Source: Saccharina japonica (taxonomy: Eukaryota > Sar > Phaeophyceae > Laminariales > Laminariaceae). From it: a stretch of DNA of 64,000 nt. The stretch is from assembly GCA_008828725.1 (NCBI GenBank), contig MEHQ01002427.1:62001-126000 (forward strand), read 5' to 3'. Below are positions 8,220-20,814 of this stretch, one piece after another (positions within the stretch are counted from its first letter, which is position 1; each line of letters begins with the position of its first letter). Made by a program: the position numbers and the translations under genes. The notes beneath the pieces were generated by a model. That model saw nothing but the letters and a program-made list of their open reading frames with translations. It was not told where the DNA came from and did not search any database.

Positions 8220-11152
8220 GTCAGTTTTAGCTCCACGCCACCAGACATCAGACACTTTTTTTTTTTTTTTTTTTAATGAAAGTTAGTGTCCATTTAAAAG
8301 ACACCCATCTCTTTTTTCCTTCATCGGTCTCCCTCCCTCTCGTTTTCGAGATGCTCCGAGGGTTAACGAGGGTGAATAAACGTATATAGCAAGACATGGA
8401 AAACCTATATAATATACGTACGGCACTTGCTGCGCGTATTTGTGTATTTTACAGCAGGTGCCCACCTGACGTATTCTGTGTGGCATGCACTGATCCCGGG
8501 GATTTTTTGTATATAATAGTTGGGTTTGCTCCTGGTTTTGGGTTTTGGTTTTTGGTTCCTTTTGGCATTGGCATTGGCATCCCCACGCGTTTCGTACACA
8601 AGACTATTTGTATTTCCCGATAGGCCGCCGCCGCCGCTGCCACTTGTACTGGTTAGGAATGTCTTCGGGTTCAGCGCCTGCTGCTTCCGTGAGTGAACGG
8701 GACTGGAGGGGCGTATCGTAGGTGGCCGGTTGTTGCTGCTTCCGCGAGTGGGAGTAATTGGAGGGGTGTATGTGTCGCGGGTATGTTGTTGTCCTTTTCT
8801 GGTCGCTGCGCGCTCGTTCTTGAGGCTCACTGAGCCGTGCGCGCCTTGTCCTGTGTTTTCCCTTCGGCTAGGCTCTTTCTCTGTCTGCTGTACGTATTTT
8901 ATATATCATACGTACATGTTACATAATACCTGCTGGGAGTATTTTGTGTTTTTGTGTTTCGTGTTTTGTAATTCGTATTTATAATAATTCTACATAAATG
9001 ATGGAAGAATTATCTCCCTTTCACTGGTGACATGACGTTGTTCTAACTGTTGAGCGTATCATACTGATGGTAATGTTTTTGTATTTGTGCTCGTGTAGAC
9101 TATTACCAGATATTTTTGATAGATGTAAAGCAACAGCAAAACGGCAGTATTGTTTGTGTGTGTTCACATTAAATCGTTAGTTCCGCCCGTCGACATATAG
9201 CACACAGCACGCCCATGCCATCAGTGTCCGTGCCGATTCATCCTCTCATATTAATTGAGAGTTGCAAGCTCTGTGGCCACCAAACTACGACATACCAGGT
9301 ACCTGGTAGAGACAAACTACATTATGCAGTAAGCAGAGTAGACAATGCAATGCCGTGCCATCGTACTGGGTACGACATACACGACATACACGCGATTGTT
9401 TGTACTGCTGTCCATCATACCCTGGTACATATACCTGGTGTACAAGTAGCAGCGCGGTTATTAGAGCATGCTTTCAGGCCACCAGCCGTATAGTTGCACG
9501 TACGTGCTGTGGGCTGTTAGATCTGCACGTACTTTTGCACCATATTTACCCTTGCTCCCACCCGGACCTGATCCCACCCGGATCTGATCCCATTTGGCAC
9601 CCTGCTCCCACCCACAAGGTGCAGAAATATAATCAGCCCTACGCAGGAGCCGCCGGAGGCCCACCTGGCACCTCGATCCCATTTGGTACCCATATAGGCC
9701 ATACATATCTACAACAACTCCTGCTATACATATAACCGTATTGAATGTACGTGCAGATTCGTTAGACTCGCACATACGTGCAAGTTCTCTGGAGCCGCTT
9801 TCAGGCACGTATATATACCGGTATTTACTGTGAGCTCTTCTTCTGCTGGGCTTCCTTAGCCGCCGGTTTTTTATGTGTGTTTTTTATGTTTAGAATATGG
9901 AGAGTTATTTCCTCGCTGAGCCGGCTTAGACATAGTGCGAGTCACGCCGTTCCACCACCCACCGTTGCGGCGCTGCGATGCACGATGTGGTGCGATGATT
10001 TTATTTTTATTTGTATGCTCTCGTTTCCCTGTTCTATCCCACGCCGTGTGAAAAGAGCGTGACTACAAAAAGGAGTGTGAGTACTCGCGCCTACCGAGGC
10101 CGTTGTGTTGTGCGTTTTATGGTTATAGGCCAGAGTCGTCGCGGACAGTGGTGCGGAGCCTGACACACTGTTGTCTCGGGAGTTTTAGGCGTGTCGGCAC
10201 AGGGTGGGTGCTTTACTCTGCGGTGGCGGGCCGTCCGGGTCTGGACCGGGAGCGGAAGGGAGGGGGGGGGGGGGGGGGGAAGGGTGGAAGTCATCCCCGG
10301 TTGCGCTTTGAAGAAGGTGGCATGCATGGTGTGCAGCAGAACACTAAGCAGCCAACGAAATATTGGTATACTGCTGTATGAATACGTGTAACCTGTAAAT
10401 CGGGGGCGGTGAAACAGCGATGCCTGTATTTTTAACCCAGCTGGTAGCTGCAGGGGACGCCGATGATTGGCAGCATGGCGCATGAAGGCGCTTCTACTTT
10501 TTATCAAGAAAAAAGGCCGAAAGTTCCTGCCGCCCCAATTCCATGTCTACGGGTGTACCCATTGTCCTCCCGGCTGCCGACCCTCCTGTAGTCTATATAT
10601 AGCCCCACGGCAGCCGGAAGGGTAGCCCCTCGATCTGAGTGTGATCAGTGTGGTTATGTCAGGCGGTGTCGTGTGGTTCATCCTACGCTGTTTCTGTTCG
10701 TCGCTCTACCCTGACTACTGACTACGACTCTGGAGATTAATTTAAGGACCGGTTGGAGTTGGTTGTTAGAGTCGAGTGGTCCTTACGTTTCCGTTCAGAG
10801 TGGTATGGCTCATGGCATGGTCGGCTATCATGGGCCGTCTCGTGGTTGTAGTTTTGTCCGCCTCCCTTTTGCCCTGACGGCGTGCCAAACCCAGCTTTCG
10901 TTAGCCGTCTCTGCTCCTTTCGTAACCGCTCTCTCCTCCGTATTGCCGTTGCCGTTGTTGTCGTTGCCTTTGTTACCGTTGCCTTTGTTACCGTTGCCGT
11001 TGCCGTTGTTACCGTTACCGTTGTTGCCGTTGCCGTTGTCACCGTTGCCGTTACCGTTGTTGTCGTTACCGATGCTGCCGTTACCGTTGTTACCGTTGCC
11101 GTTGTTACCGTTACCGTTATCGTTGCTGCCGTTACCGTTACCGTTGTTACGA

Positions 11153-11188
<36 letters not shown>

Positions 11189-11361
11189 CTGCCGTTACCG
11201 CTGCCGTTGCTGCCGTTACCGCTGCCGTTGTTGCCGTTACCGTTGTTACCGTTGCCGCTGTTGCCGTGTTACCGCTGCTGTCGCCTTCGTTGTTGTTGTC
11301 GTTGTTTTTCATGCATGCTTATCTTGGCGGGACTGACGATTCTGCTCTGTGGCGTTTTCAG
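8220..11361 (+). other. Rab gene intron of 3.1 kb
   Basis: The intron is GT...AG and holds a poly-T run at 8255-8274, a poly-G run at 10259-10279 and the GTTACC/GCCGTT array at 10,945-11,275. It has no coding signal of its own on either strand. Confidence 0.8.
10945..11275 (+). repeat. GTTACC/GCCGTT hexanucleotide array
   Basis: About 330 bases of imperfect GTTRCC and GTTGCC units precede the second Rab exon. The long alanine/threonine/valine or proline/leucine ORFs that run through it on both strands are artefacts of the repeat. Confidence 0.9.
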
Positions 11362-11538
11362 CAAGGGAAAAGGGGGTCGGATGTGGTGATTTGTGGCAAC
11401 AAATGCGACCTGCAGGGGCGAGAAGTGGCGCGGGAAGAGGGAGAGCAGCTGGCGGCCGAGCTAGGGGTTCCCTACATGGAAACCAGCGCGAAAGACAACC
11501 TCAACGTCGAGGAGACCTTCGGCAACTTGGCTTCAAGG
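11362..11538 (+). CDS. Rab-type small GTPase, internal exon (G4 and G5 boxes)
   Basis: The exon encodes 59 residues. The guanine-specificity box G4 is GNKCDL and the G5 box is ETSAKDN, followed by VEETFGNLASR at the start of the last helix. The acceptor is TTTTCAG|CAA and the donor AGG|GTGAGA, both phase 0, so it joins the exon ending at 8219 in frame (...MKDIVE|QGKRG...). Together the two exons give 107 residues with three of the five G boxes. The C-terminal exon with the prenylated cysteines was not recognised downstream; it may be short and lie anywhere in the repeat-rich 11.5-20 kb interval. Confidence 0.9.
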
Positions 11539-13400
11539 GTGAGAGCTTCGGTGGGGGTGACGGTGGCGAGGGCGGGGGTGGGGATTGGGGGACGATCGCG
11601 TCGCGCTTCCATGTCGTGCGCTTTGGCTTGGTGTGGAGTTGTTTGGTTTAGGCTCGTTTCGTTGGTTTTGGTTTTGTGGTTACGGCTTTGTTTTTTTGTT
11701 TTTTGTTTTGGTTCTTGATCTTGTTCACTTTTTGCTTTTGCTTCGGCTTGATTTGGTTTGGTTTCGTTCGGTGTGGTTTTTGCTTTGCTTTGGCTTGATT
11801 TGGCTTACTTCATAGTTTGGTTTCGTGTGACGTGCGATGCGCCGCGATAGGCTGGTGCTGGCGAGGGCGCCGTTTGTGTACATGGCAGCCCGGGCTGGTC
11901 TCGGACGGGTCTTGGGCCGTGCTGCACCTCGCCGCGGGGTGCTCGCGAGGACACGCGACGATCTTGGAATTGGAAGTTTGGCGGGGGGGGGGGGGTCGGC
12001 GGTCGACGGTTGTCACCCCCATTTTCTTGCGCGGTTGGGCGCTTTTTGGGGGTGCAAACCCTCGGGTACGCGTAACTGGGACGGAATAAAATTGTTTGCT
12101 TTGCGAATGGCGGGCTCGAAGAGAAGGAGGAGGATGAGGGGGGAGGCGGGCGGGCGGGCGGACGGGCTGGGTTGCCTAAACCTACATACGTGCGTGTTCG
12201 CATAGATCTGCTCGCTCAGGCGAACTTCCTTAAATGTGCCCACACTGAAAATAGAGCCTTTTCAAGCACAACGACCAGGTGGCACACCAACCAGGCATGC
12301 CTCTCGTTAGGGTTAGGGTTAGAGTTCCGGGTCGGGATGGTGGCCGCCGTTAGCCGAAGCCAAAAGATAAGCTCACCGTCGAGAACGAATGCCTTACAGC
12401 TTCGTGACAAAACCCTACCTCATTGGAAACATCATCATTTTATGCGGGTACGTCCGAGAAGTTCGCCTGAGCGGGCAAACAGATTTACGCCTGCTGCTTA
12501 TACGTGCACTTTCGACTTTGCTCGAGCGGGCGCGCGTAGAGACTCCGCGTCGCCATCGCGTAGACGGTGATTGAGGAGGGCAGTACATATACATCCTCGA
12601 GCTCACAGCTGTTGTTTTTTTAATTTTTTAATATAATAGGCCTTGCTTGTTGCTTGGCCCCGATTCGGCAGAATGGTTGAAATCTAGGTGACTCGATGCC
12701 CTCTACGAGCATAGCCCTGTAACCTTTGGCCACCTGGGAATTTTTTTGGGATGAATATGTAATGAAGAGGTGTTGACAGTGTGGATTACCAACTCAACCA
12801 AATTTCTTGGGGATGAAAATGTAATGGAGAGGTGTTGACAGTGTGGATTATCAGCCATTTTGAACTATCAACCATCATGAACTATCAACCATTTTGGACT
12901 GTCCCACCATTTATCACAAGCTGGGCCGAGTCGTGAAGTACCGATGCGATTTTGTGCTAGTAGGCGGGCTGGACCGGATTTCCGGGCGGTGACCGGACCT
13001 CCGTTGTACTGCCGTGCAGAGCAGGCAGGCGGCACGCTGCTTCTCGCCGCGGCAGAGGCCGCGTCGGCGGTATTTTCTAGTACATACTTGTATGCCTTTT
13101 ATGAAAAGGTCTGGCGTCGGGTTTTTGCCTGGACCTTAGCCGAGATAAGCCGTGCACTGCTGTGTTGGGCAAGCAGTAGCGCGGTAGCGCGGTAGCCACT
13201 TTTGAGTAGCATGTCCAGCCATGCCCAGTCCGGTCCCGGCACTAACCTTATGTCAGCGTGCGAGGACCAGCAAGATTGGCCACGTGAGGGTGCGACGTGA
13301 GGGTGCGCGTCCCGCGCGTTGAGGGTTGTGGAAGGGGCCGTCGATGAGGCACGAGGGGGCACAGGAAAAATTATATATTTCGCGACAAGGTGTTGACATT
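11539..13400. other. Non-coding, intron or intergenic
   Basis: Contains GTTTTG-rich simple sequence (11,640-11,815), a short TTAGGG-like run at about 12,306-12,322, and a duplicated segment at 12,740-12,860 built on ATGTAATGGAGAGGTGTTGA. No exon was found. Confidence 0.4.
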
Positions 13401-13422
13401 ATCCTTCCCAAGTGCCATGTCC

Positions 13423-13634
13423 AACTAACGGTAATCTAGCGGTCATCCCGAATACACCTCATGACTAACTAACGGCCGTCTAACGGTCATCCCGAATACA
13501 CACCACAAATATAGCCGTTAGGTGGTCATGAGGTTTGTTCGGGGTGACCGTTAGATGACCGGTTAGTTGGTCATGAGGCGTTAGTCGGTCAAGAGGTGTA
13601 TTCGGGATGACCGTTAGATGACCGTTGGTTGGTC
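13423..13634. repeat. Inverted repeat of GGTCATCCCGAATACA units
   Basis: Units of TAACGGTCATCCCGAATACA at 13,430-13,510 are answered by their reverse complement (TTCGGGATGACCGTTAGATG) at 13,535-13,634. This forms a foldback of about 200 bp with internal tandem copies. Confidence 0.7.
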
Positions 13635-14376
13635 ATGGAAACTTGGGGGAGGGATCCCCTCCAGCCCCTCGCGCACGACGGCCCACAGAATGTATACAGC
13701 AGGACAGCAGGTCTTCACTTTTGCTGACACCACCGTGCGTGAGTAGCGCGGACACCCGTAACAGCTGCAGCTGCAGCTGCTCTTTCCTGAATCTTGGTAC
13801 ACGAAAACGTTGGCGGGCGGGGTTGTGGTGGCGGCTGCACCTTGATGGGTTATATTATGAAGAAGGGTAGGGCCTAGCGCTGTGATACACGGGTGCGCCT
13901 TCCGGGTGCGATTAGCGTGAATATGGACACGAAAGCGGACCAAGGCCGATCGAGCCTTTTTCAAAACTTGAAAAATAATATGTGGGCAATGGGCCCTGGG
14001 TGTGCTCGCATTCCCCCCCTCCTTGCTCATCCGATTTGCGGGGCAGTTCGGAACCGCTTTCGGGGCTCCCGATAGCTGCGGTGGTTTTTATTTAGCCGGC
14101 CCGTGATGACTGCCTCGCTAATGGATTGGTTGTGCGGGTGGGTGGGTTGGTGGGTGGGCTACTTCTCTGCTGGGGAAAATTAGAGCTCGTCTGGAGGTTC
14201 ACCCCAATGCCCCAGACGTACTCTTATGTTTTCTGGACAGACTCGTATTCTTTCTACTGCTGTACGAGTATATAGCGCTTCTGGAAACGGGGAAGGCCTC
14301 GAGTTTTTCTCTTGCCATACGGACCGCTTTCCAGGGCGTGAAATGCTCCCTCTCCATAAAGTCCCTCGAGAGTTGA

Positions 14377-14590
14377 GGGTGGGGGGGGGTACTCGTGTCG
14401 TGCATGGCCGTAGTCGTATTAGCATAGACCCTCGCATCCCTACAATGCCGGGACGGAGCACGTTGGGTTTTCACCAACCAGGCAGACATTGCTTGCTACA
14501 CCAAGCGCGAAGCGCCGTGAGGTGTTGGGCGAGTCGCATGAAGGGGTGAGCTGCTGCTTCCTCTACTAAGAACCGCTTGTGATCATGTGT
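14377..14590 (+). repeat. Poly-G-headed interspersed repeat, copy 1
   Basis: A G run is followed by TACTCGTGTCGTGCATGGCC, then CCCTCGCATCCCTACAATGC, CCGGGACGGAGCACG, a CACCAAGCGCGAAGCGCC segment and GGTGTTGGGCGAGTCGCATG. The same order recurs at 27,760-27,925 (minus), 31,575-31,760, 33,945-34,085, 35,341-35,545, 37,397-37,575 (minus), 40,893-41,095, 42,850-43,010 (partial) and 47,050-47,270. It is about 200 bp with no ORF. SINE-like or another non-autonomous element; no RNA polymerase III promoter boxes were confirmed. Confidence 0.75.
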
Positions 14591-14689
14591 CCAACGTATT
14601 GATTTGATTCCTGGTGTGGCCACTTCCAGAGACAGCAATTTATATACTATGCATCTTCCTCATGGGTGCCTTACCATATACACAGGAGG

Positions 14690-14713
14690 GGGGGGGGGGG
14701 GGGCAGGGCGGGG

Positions 14714-14745
<32 letters not shown>

Positions 14746-14755
14746 GGGGGGGTAA
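14690..14755 (+). repeat. Poly-G tract
   Basis: About 65 bases, nearly all G. Similar runs occur at 17,430-17,455, 17,805-17,875 and 18,527-18,550 in the same non-coding stretch. Confidence 0.9.
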
Positions 14756-15749
14756 AAGTTCACGTGGACAAGAGGCGCGATTTTTTATGTTTTTTTTCCC
14801 CGGCCGTAGACGCCATGGTGAGAGTCAAAATTGGTACTTTTTTATAGTAGTCCCACGAACAAGAAGTACATAACCGAATAAGAAGCTAAGGCTAGCCTTT
14901 TGGGGGACGCTTATAAAAATTCGGATTAAGAAACCGTGCTCAGCGGCAAAACGGTACACTTAGTCCAAGTAGAATGGCCTGTGCTCAAGGATGGTGTCAC
15001 AATAAGGTTTCAGATTACGTGGGCGTTTCTTGTTGATGGGCCCATTTATGCTGTGCTTGTGTTTCATACCACCCGGTCCGGAAAAGGACCCGTTTCGGTA
15101 CATAGACTGTCTGTCCACTTCTGCCGGGAAATGTAAGGGTCGTTTCTTCAATCGTTTTACTGTATATAGTACCCCAAACGTTCCTGTTGTTTTCGTACAG
15201 AGTGGTGCCGGTGTCTTATAGACCGCGTTTTTTTGTTTTTGTTTTTGTTTGTGGACAATGCCGCGAGGGCCTTGTCGCAGAGGTAGATACATCCTTCACA
15301 TAACATGAAACCAGTAGCGTATAAAAAATAAAAAATAAAAAAGTAGCGTATACCAGGTACGCGCGATCGAAGTGTCACATCATGCTACATGTATATAGGC
15401 AGCTTGCAACGAGGAGTTGCGACGAAATCCTCGATCTCATCACAACTTTTTTTTTTTTTTTTTTTTTTTTTTGCACCCTCCTGTTCAATCTGTTAGTCTG
15501 AAAAGGAACTTAAGGATCCAGAACGAACGCCAAAACAAAAAAAAACGCCGTGGTTCTAGGTTTTGGCGCACAACCCCGCGAACGAAACGCGTCAATGTTG
15601 GTGCACGCCTGCTTCGGCTAAAATTATGAATGGATTCCATAGAGGCATAGAGGTTCGTTTCTGGGCGTCTCGTTGGTTGGGCCGCGTTCCCCCCAGCGCT
15701 TTACCGCCAGCGGCCTGTTGGCACGCGTCAAGCGGAAAGCCGCGGCTGT

Positions 15750-16250
15750 CGTTGGATGGCTGGTTGGTTGGGTGGGTGGTTGGTTGGTTGGTGGGTTGGT
15801 TAGCTGATTGGTCGGTTGGTGTGGGATTTTGGTTGGTTTCGTGGCCGATTGGTTGGTTGACTGGTTAGTCGCTTGTTTGGAAGTTTGATCGGTTAGTTGA
15901 TTGGTTGGAAGTTTGGTCGGTTTGGTTGAGTGGTCGGTTGTGTGGAAGTTTGGTTAGTTGGCTGATTGGTTGGTTAGTTGATTGGTTAGAAGTTTGGTTT
16001 GTTGGTTGGTTGATTGATTGGAAGTTTTGGTTGGTTAGCTGATTGGCTCGTTGACTGGTTGGTCGCTTGGTTGGGAGTTTGGCTGGTTAGCTGATTGGTT
16101 GGCTGGCTAGTTGGTTGATTGGTTAGTTGATTGGTTGAAAGTTCGGTCGGTTGGTTGAATGGTGGGTTGTGTGGAAGTTTAGTTGGTTGACCTGTTGGTT
16201 GGTTAGTTGATTGGTTGATTGGTTGGTTGGCTGGTTGGCTGGCCTTTGAG
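15750..16250 (+). repeat. Degenerate GGTT microsatellite
   Basis: About 500 bases of GGTT, GATTGGTT and GGAAGTTTGGTT variants. Glutamine/asparagine/proline-rich ORFs on the minus strand come from this repeat. Confidence 0.9.
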
Positions 16251-16784
16251 GCTAACAAAAAAATTGACGGAGTTCAAGTTTGCCTGTTTTTCACGTCCCC
16301 CCCCCCTCCCCCAAATGGCGTGCTTGCTGTCTTCTCCTGGCGCAAAATAACAAATAGCCGTTCCTCTCCCGGCACTCAATGTTTCTGTTGCTTTGGTCTT
16401 TCTTCCTTCTCCCGCCGCCGTCGTCGTGGTCGTCCATCTCGCCCTCGCTTCGGCAAGGAGGTCACGAACAATATCAGTGGTACCCGTCCTATCTGCGTCG
16501 TCCAGTACCACCGCCAGCCGCGGGATGCCCCCCCCCCCCCCGCCATCCAAGTCGGCACTCGCTTGCTTGGTTTGGAGCGCCTGCGTGGGTTCCCTCAAAG
16601 GCTGCAATGTTGGTGCGAAGGTGCCACGCTCCCCCCCCCCCCCCCCTTCCTTCCTTCCTTCCTTCCTCCTAATCCCTCCATACGTTTTCCCACACACCAC
16701 ACCAACGAACCGCTTCTTGCACTTCACCCCGCCCCGCCCCACTCGCTTCGAACAATGAACCGACCGCTCATGTCTCTGGTGTGT

Positions 16785-17017
16785 GTTTTTGTCTGCTGTC
16801 TGTCTCTGGTCTGTCTGTGCGTGTGTTTGTTTTTTTGTCTTTCTGTCTGTCTGGTCTATCTGTCTGCTGGTTTCCTGTCTGTCTGTCTGTCTGGTCTGTC
16901 TGGTCTGTCTGTCTGTCTGTCTGTCTTGTCTGTCTGTCTGTCTGTCTGTCTGGTCTGGTCTGTCTCTGTCTGCTGTCTGGTCTGTCTGTCTGCTCTGTGC
17001 TGTCTGTCTGTCTGTCC

Positions 17018-17056
<39 letters not shown>

Positions 17057-17150
17057 TCCTGTCTGTCTGTCTGTGCTGTCTGTCTGTCTTGTCTGTTCTT
17101 GTCTGTCTTGTCTGTCTTGTCTGTCTCGTCCTATCTGTCCTGTCTGTCTA
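16785..17150 (+). repeat. TCTG tetranucleotide microsatellite
   Basis: About 365 bases of imperfect TCTG units with interspersed CTGGTC. The long leucine/serine/cysteine/valine ORFs across it are not genes. Confidence 0.92.
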
Positions 17151-17159
17151 CCGTGCCGT

Positions 17160-17821
17160 AGGTTAAGACCCGGCTGAGAAGTGAGCCAGGCTGCAAACGC
17201 GGCGGCGCCACCGCTGGAGACACAATAACGGTAAACGGAGACAGGAACGCAGGGCGACACCGAGTCCTTCGCGCAGAAAATGGAGACGTGTTGCACGTGA
17301 GGAGGAGGCGGGGGTGAAGGGGGAGGAGGGGGAAAAAAACAAGATAGAGACACCGTCCGGGGGGGCAGTGTCGGGTCGGCCGCAACCTTCCCACGACTTA
17401 CGCGCTTTTTTTCAATAATGTAGACGGGGGAGGCGCGGGGGGGGGGGGGGGGGAGCAAGCGCTGGAGGGGGGCGGGGGGGGGGGGTCCGAGACACACGCC
17501 GGAGCCGGGGGGGGGGAGGTGAATGTTGTCGGGTAATGTTCATTAATGCTCGGGCTCTTGCTTTTTTTATGAGGAGGGTGGAGTGAGTGGAGGCGCGACC
17601 TGGGCGGGGGAGGGGAGTGGGGGGGGGGTGTGGGAGGGGCAGCGTATTTTGGTTTACAGCACACGCCCTGGCGAGAAAAAAGGTCCGAGGAGCACTGACC
17701 GGGATTAAAAGGGTGGGTTGGGCAGGCGCGATTCGCGTTTCGAGATCGCAACATGTGTGTTTTCGGGAAGGGCAGTGAGGGAGTGTAATTGGTACGTGCA
17801 TGAAGGGGGGGGGGAGGGGGG

Positions 17822-17875
<54 letters not shown>

Positions 17876-19152
17876 GCGCAGAGGCTGGCTGGGTTAGCGT
17901 TAGCGTCCGGTCGCTGGCTGAGCTGAGCCGAGCCTGAAAAAAAAACAGAAGGTGAGAGCCCAGTTGAATGCGGCGCCACGTTTTTTTTGTTTCTTCCTCC
18001 CTTCTTTTTTTTTGTTGTTGTCATTTTCGCTTTCTAGGAGACTGCTGCTGTGGCGATGCCTTTGCTGAGTTGGTGCCGCACGATGTTCTTCGAAAAGTTC
18101 CTCCCTACACCTCCTCCGAGAGGGCTGGCTCGCTAGCCCCGCGCTCTTCTTTTTTTGGAGCCGTTGCGCTTGAAACTTTTGTTGAGGATTGGGGTCTGCT
18201 TGTCGCAACAGTTTGGTTAAAAACGGGGTCTTCTTATTATCCTGGTTTTGTGGCGTCGCTAGCGGCGTGTGGACTTGTCCCGCCGGGGTGTATTTTCTTA
18301 GCGACCGCGCACAAGCCACGGCCTCTGCCCCTCTACCCCTGCCCCCCCATTCCCACACCCCCCCCTCCTGGCGCCGGCCCCGCCGCGTCTCGCCCCCAAG
18401 TGCAATCGCTCATCACCTCGGCGATAAGCGGTGGCGTGATAAAACGTCCGCCGATACATCAGCCCAGCGTAATTCACCTGCTCCTGTGATGTGCATTCTT
18501 AAAAAGAGGCGGTAGGGCGAAACGTGTGGGGGGGGGGGGGGGGGGGGGGTCGCGCGCGAGGGGGGGGGGCGATGTCGCGACTTCCCATTGACCTCTCGTC
18601 AAACTTTTCTGGGCGGTACGGGGAGGGGGGGGGGGGGGCGGCTATCGGGCGAGGTGTCGGGGCTTGTGTGGCGTGGTTATTGAACAGTAAAAGGGTCGTG
18701 CTTCTCTGGCCATGAGGGTGTGCGTGTTTGTGGCTGCTCGTTATTGCGCTGGACGAAGACCTTAGAGGCGTATTTGGCAGGGGTTGGGGTGGGGGTGAGG
18801 GTGGGGTCAGTCCGGGAGCGGTCGCCCGCTTTGGGTTGTGTGCATGAGTTGAGTTTCTGTCCTCAGGAGTGTGCTGAATGAAAACTTTTGGCGTTTTGTT
18901 TTTTCGTAACGTGGTTAGTTTGATGGGGAGGGGGCGATAAAAAGTGTCCTTGCTTCGCGGTCGTGTCGGGGTTGGAGACGGGGGAGGGGGCGGCGGGTCG
19001 GTGAGACGGAGGAGGAGGAGGAAGGGGGAGGGGGGGGGGCTTTGCAGAACTTATATTATCCACACCGTATGCACGGCGTCAAATGTGTGTTAGTCGTGCG
19101 TGGTTATGTGCATTTGGGATTGTCGATAGAGGAGTGCGGTCATCCTCTCTGT
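17160..19152. other. Non-coding, G-rich; no gene recognised
   Basis: Proline-rich minus-strand ORFs here are translations of G runs. A stretch at 18,040-18,300 has a plus-strand frame with a possible acceptor (TTTCTAG at 18,037) but no recognisable domain. Confidence 0.4.
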
Positions 19153-19850
19153 NNNNNNNNNNNNNNNNNNNNNNNNNNNNNNNNNNNNNNNNNNNNNNNN
19201 NNNNNNNNNNNNNNNNNNNNNNNNNNNNNNNNNNNNNNNNNNNNNNNNNNNNNNNNNNNNNNNNNNNNNNNNNNNNNNNNNNNNNNNNNNNNNNNNNNNN
19301 NNNNNNNNNNNNNNNNNNNNNNNNNNNNNNNNNNNNNNNNNNNNNNNNNNNNNNNNNNNNNNNNNNNNNNNNNNNNNNNNNNNNNNNNNNNNNNNNNNNN
19401 NNNNNNNNNNNNNNNNNNNNNNNNNNNNNNNNNNNNNNNNNNNNNNNNNNNNNNNNNNNNNNNNNNNNNNNNNNNNNNNNNNNNNNNNNNNNNNNNNNNN
19501 NNNNNNNNNNNNNNNNNNNNNNNNNNNNNNNNNNNNNNNNNNNNNNNNNNNNNNNNNNNNNNNNNNNNNNNNNNNNNNNNNNNNNNNNNNNNNNNNNNNN
19601 NNNNNNNNNNNNNNNNNNNNNNNNNNNNNNNNNNNNNNNNNNNNNNNNNNNNNNNNNNNNNNNNNNNNNNNNNNNNNNNNNNNNNNNNNNNNNNNNNNNN
19701 NNNNNNNNNNNNNNNNNNNNNNNNNNNNNNNNNNNNNNNNNNNNNNNNNNNNNNNNNNNNNNNNNNNNNNNNNNNNNNNNNNNNNNNNNNNNNNNNNNNN
19801 NNNNNNNNNNNNNNNNNNNNNNNNNNNNNNNNNNNNNNNNNNNNNNNNNN
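19153..19850. other. Assembly gap (698 N)
   Basis: An unresolved run of N. The left side is unique sequence. The right side begins in a GGA/GAGGAGGAA-rich simple repeat, and similar text before the gap (19,010-19,140) recurs after it (19,930-20,070). The gap therefore sits in or beside a local duplication. Confidence 0.95.
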
Positions 19851-20346
19851 GGAGGAGGAGGAGGAGGAGGAGGGAGAAGACGAGGAGGATGAGGAGGAAG
19901 AGGAGGCGGACCAGGAGGGAGACGAGGAGGAGGAGGAAGGGGAGGGGGGGGGGGCTTTTGAGAACTTAATTCAATCCACCACCGTGCCGGCGTCAAATGT
20001 GTGAGTCGTGCGTGCGTTATGTGTGTTGGGTGTCGGGAGAGGGAGTGCGGTCAAGCGATGTGGGAAGCGTAGTCCCTTCTAAGTGTGAGGAAAACATGTC
20101 TGTCCCAGCCGCGTCGTATGCATGCATACAAGACAAGGTGGTAGTCCTTTTGATTTACACATTCCGGGTCTTTCGGGTCCGCACTTCGCCTGTCCTTCCT
20201 GCCTGTTGTCGTTGTTGGTGCCGTGTGCTGCGCGATGCGGGCGGGGGAGGGAGGGGGGGGAGGGGGGGAAAGGGGGGCAAGGTTTGCGTATAGTGCAAGA
20301 TGGCGTGTGCCGTGTGGGAACGCGATAGCTCTCCCCCGCAAAAAAT

Positions 20347-20383
<37 letters not shown>

Positions 20384-20814
20384 TGCTCGTGTGTACCCGA
20401 TGACCGGCCCCAACATTTGGTGTCTTTCTTTCTTTTTATTTTCCGCAGCCGACGTTGTTAGCTTGACGCGGCGGAACCCCCCTCCCTTCCCGCGATGGTT
20501 CCATGTTCTTTTGGAGGATTTGTTCCTCGAGAGGGAAAATTTGGACCCGTGACGCAACAAGCTCAGGGTTGCAGACACTCGGTGGGAGATGGGGGAGTTG
20601 TATGGGGCCGAGAGAGCGAGCACCGATTGTCTTTCGCCGGCGCGAGCGCAGCAACACTTGCTCAGGAGCGCTCGACGAACAGACAGCAGCAACAACAGCG
20701 CATGACTTACGATGGGAGAGAGGATGAGGGTGTTCGGTTCGGTTGGTCTACGTGCGTAGTGCTTGTTATCCGGGGACAAACATTTTTTTATTTTGTGATT
20801 TGCATGTTGTAGGA

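Noticed and set aside
10737..11718. Thr/Ala-rich and Val/Ala-rich ORFs on both strands
   Set aside because: They are products of the hexanucleotide array. Only 11,362-11,538 of the plus frame is a real exon.
12306..12322. GTTAGGGTTAGGGTTAG, telomere-like
   Set aside because: Only about two and a half units in the middle of the window; too short to call an interstitial telomere.
16215..17177. Long plus-strand ORF and overlapping minus ORFs of 120-320 codons
   Set aside because: They translate the GGTT and TCTG microsatellites and poly-C runs; composition is monotonous in every frame.
18037..18300. Possible C-terminal Rab exon with GDCCCGD or ETAAVAMPLL reading
   Set aside because: Neither frame gives a helix followed by terminal prenylation cysteines and a stop, and the frame runs on without a Rab pattern.
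19042..20004. Open frames of about 300 codons
   Set aside because: Most codons are N; the frames exist only because the gap contains no stops.
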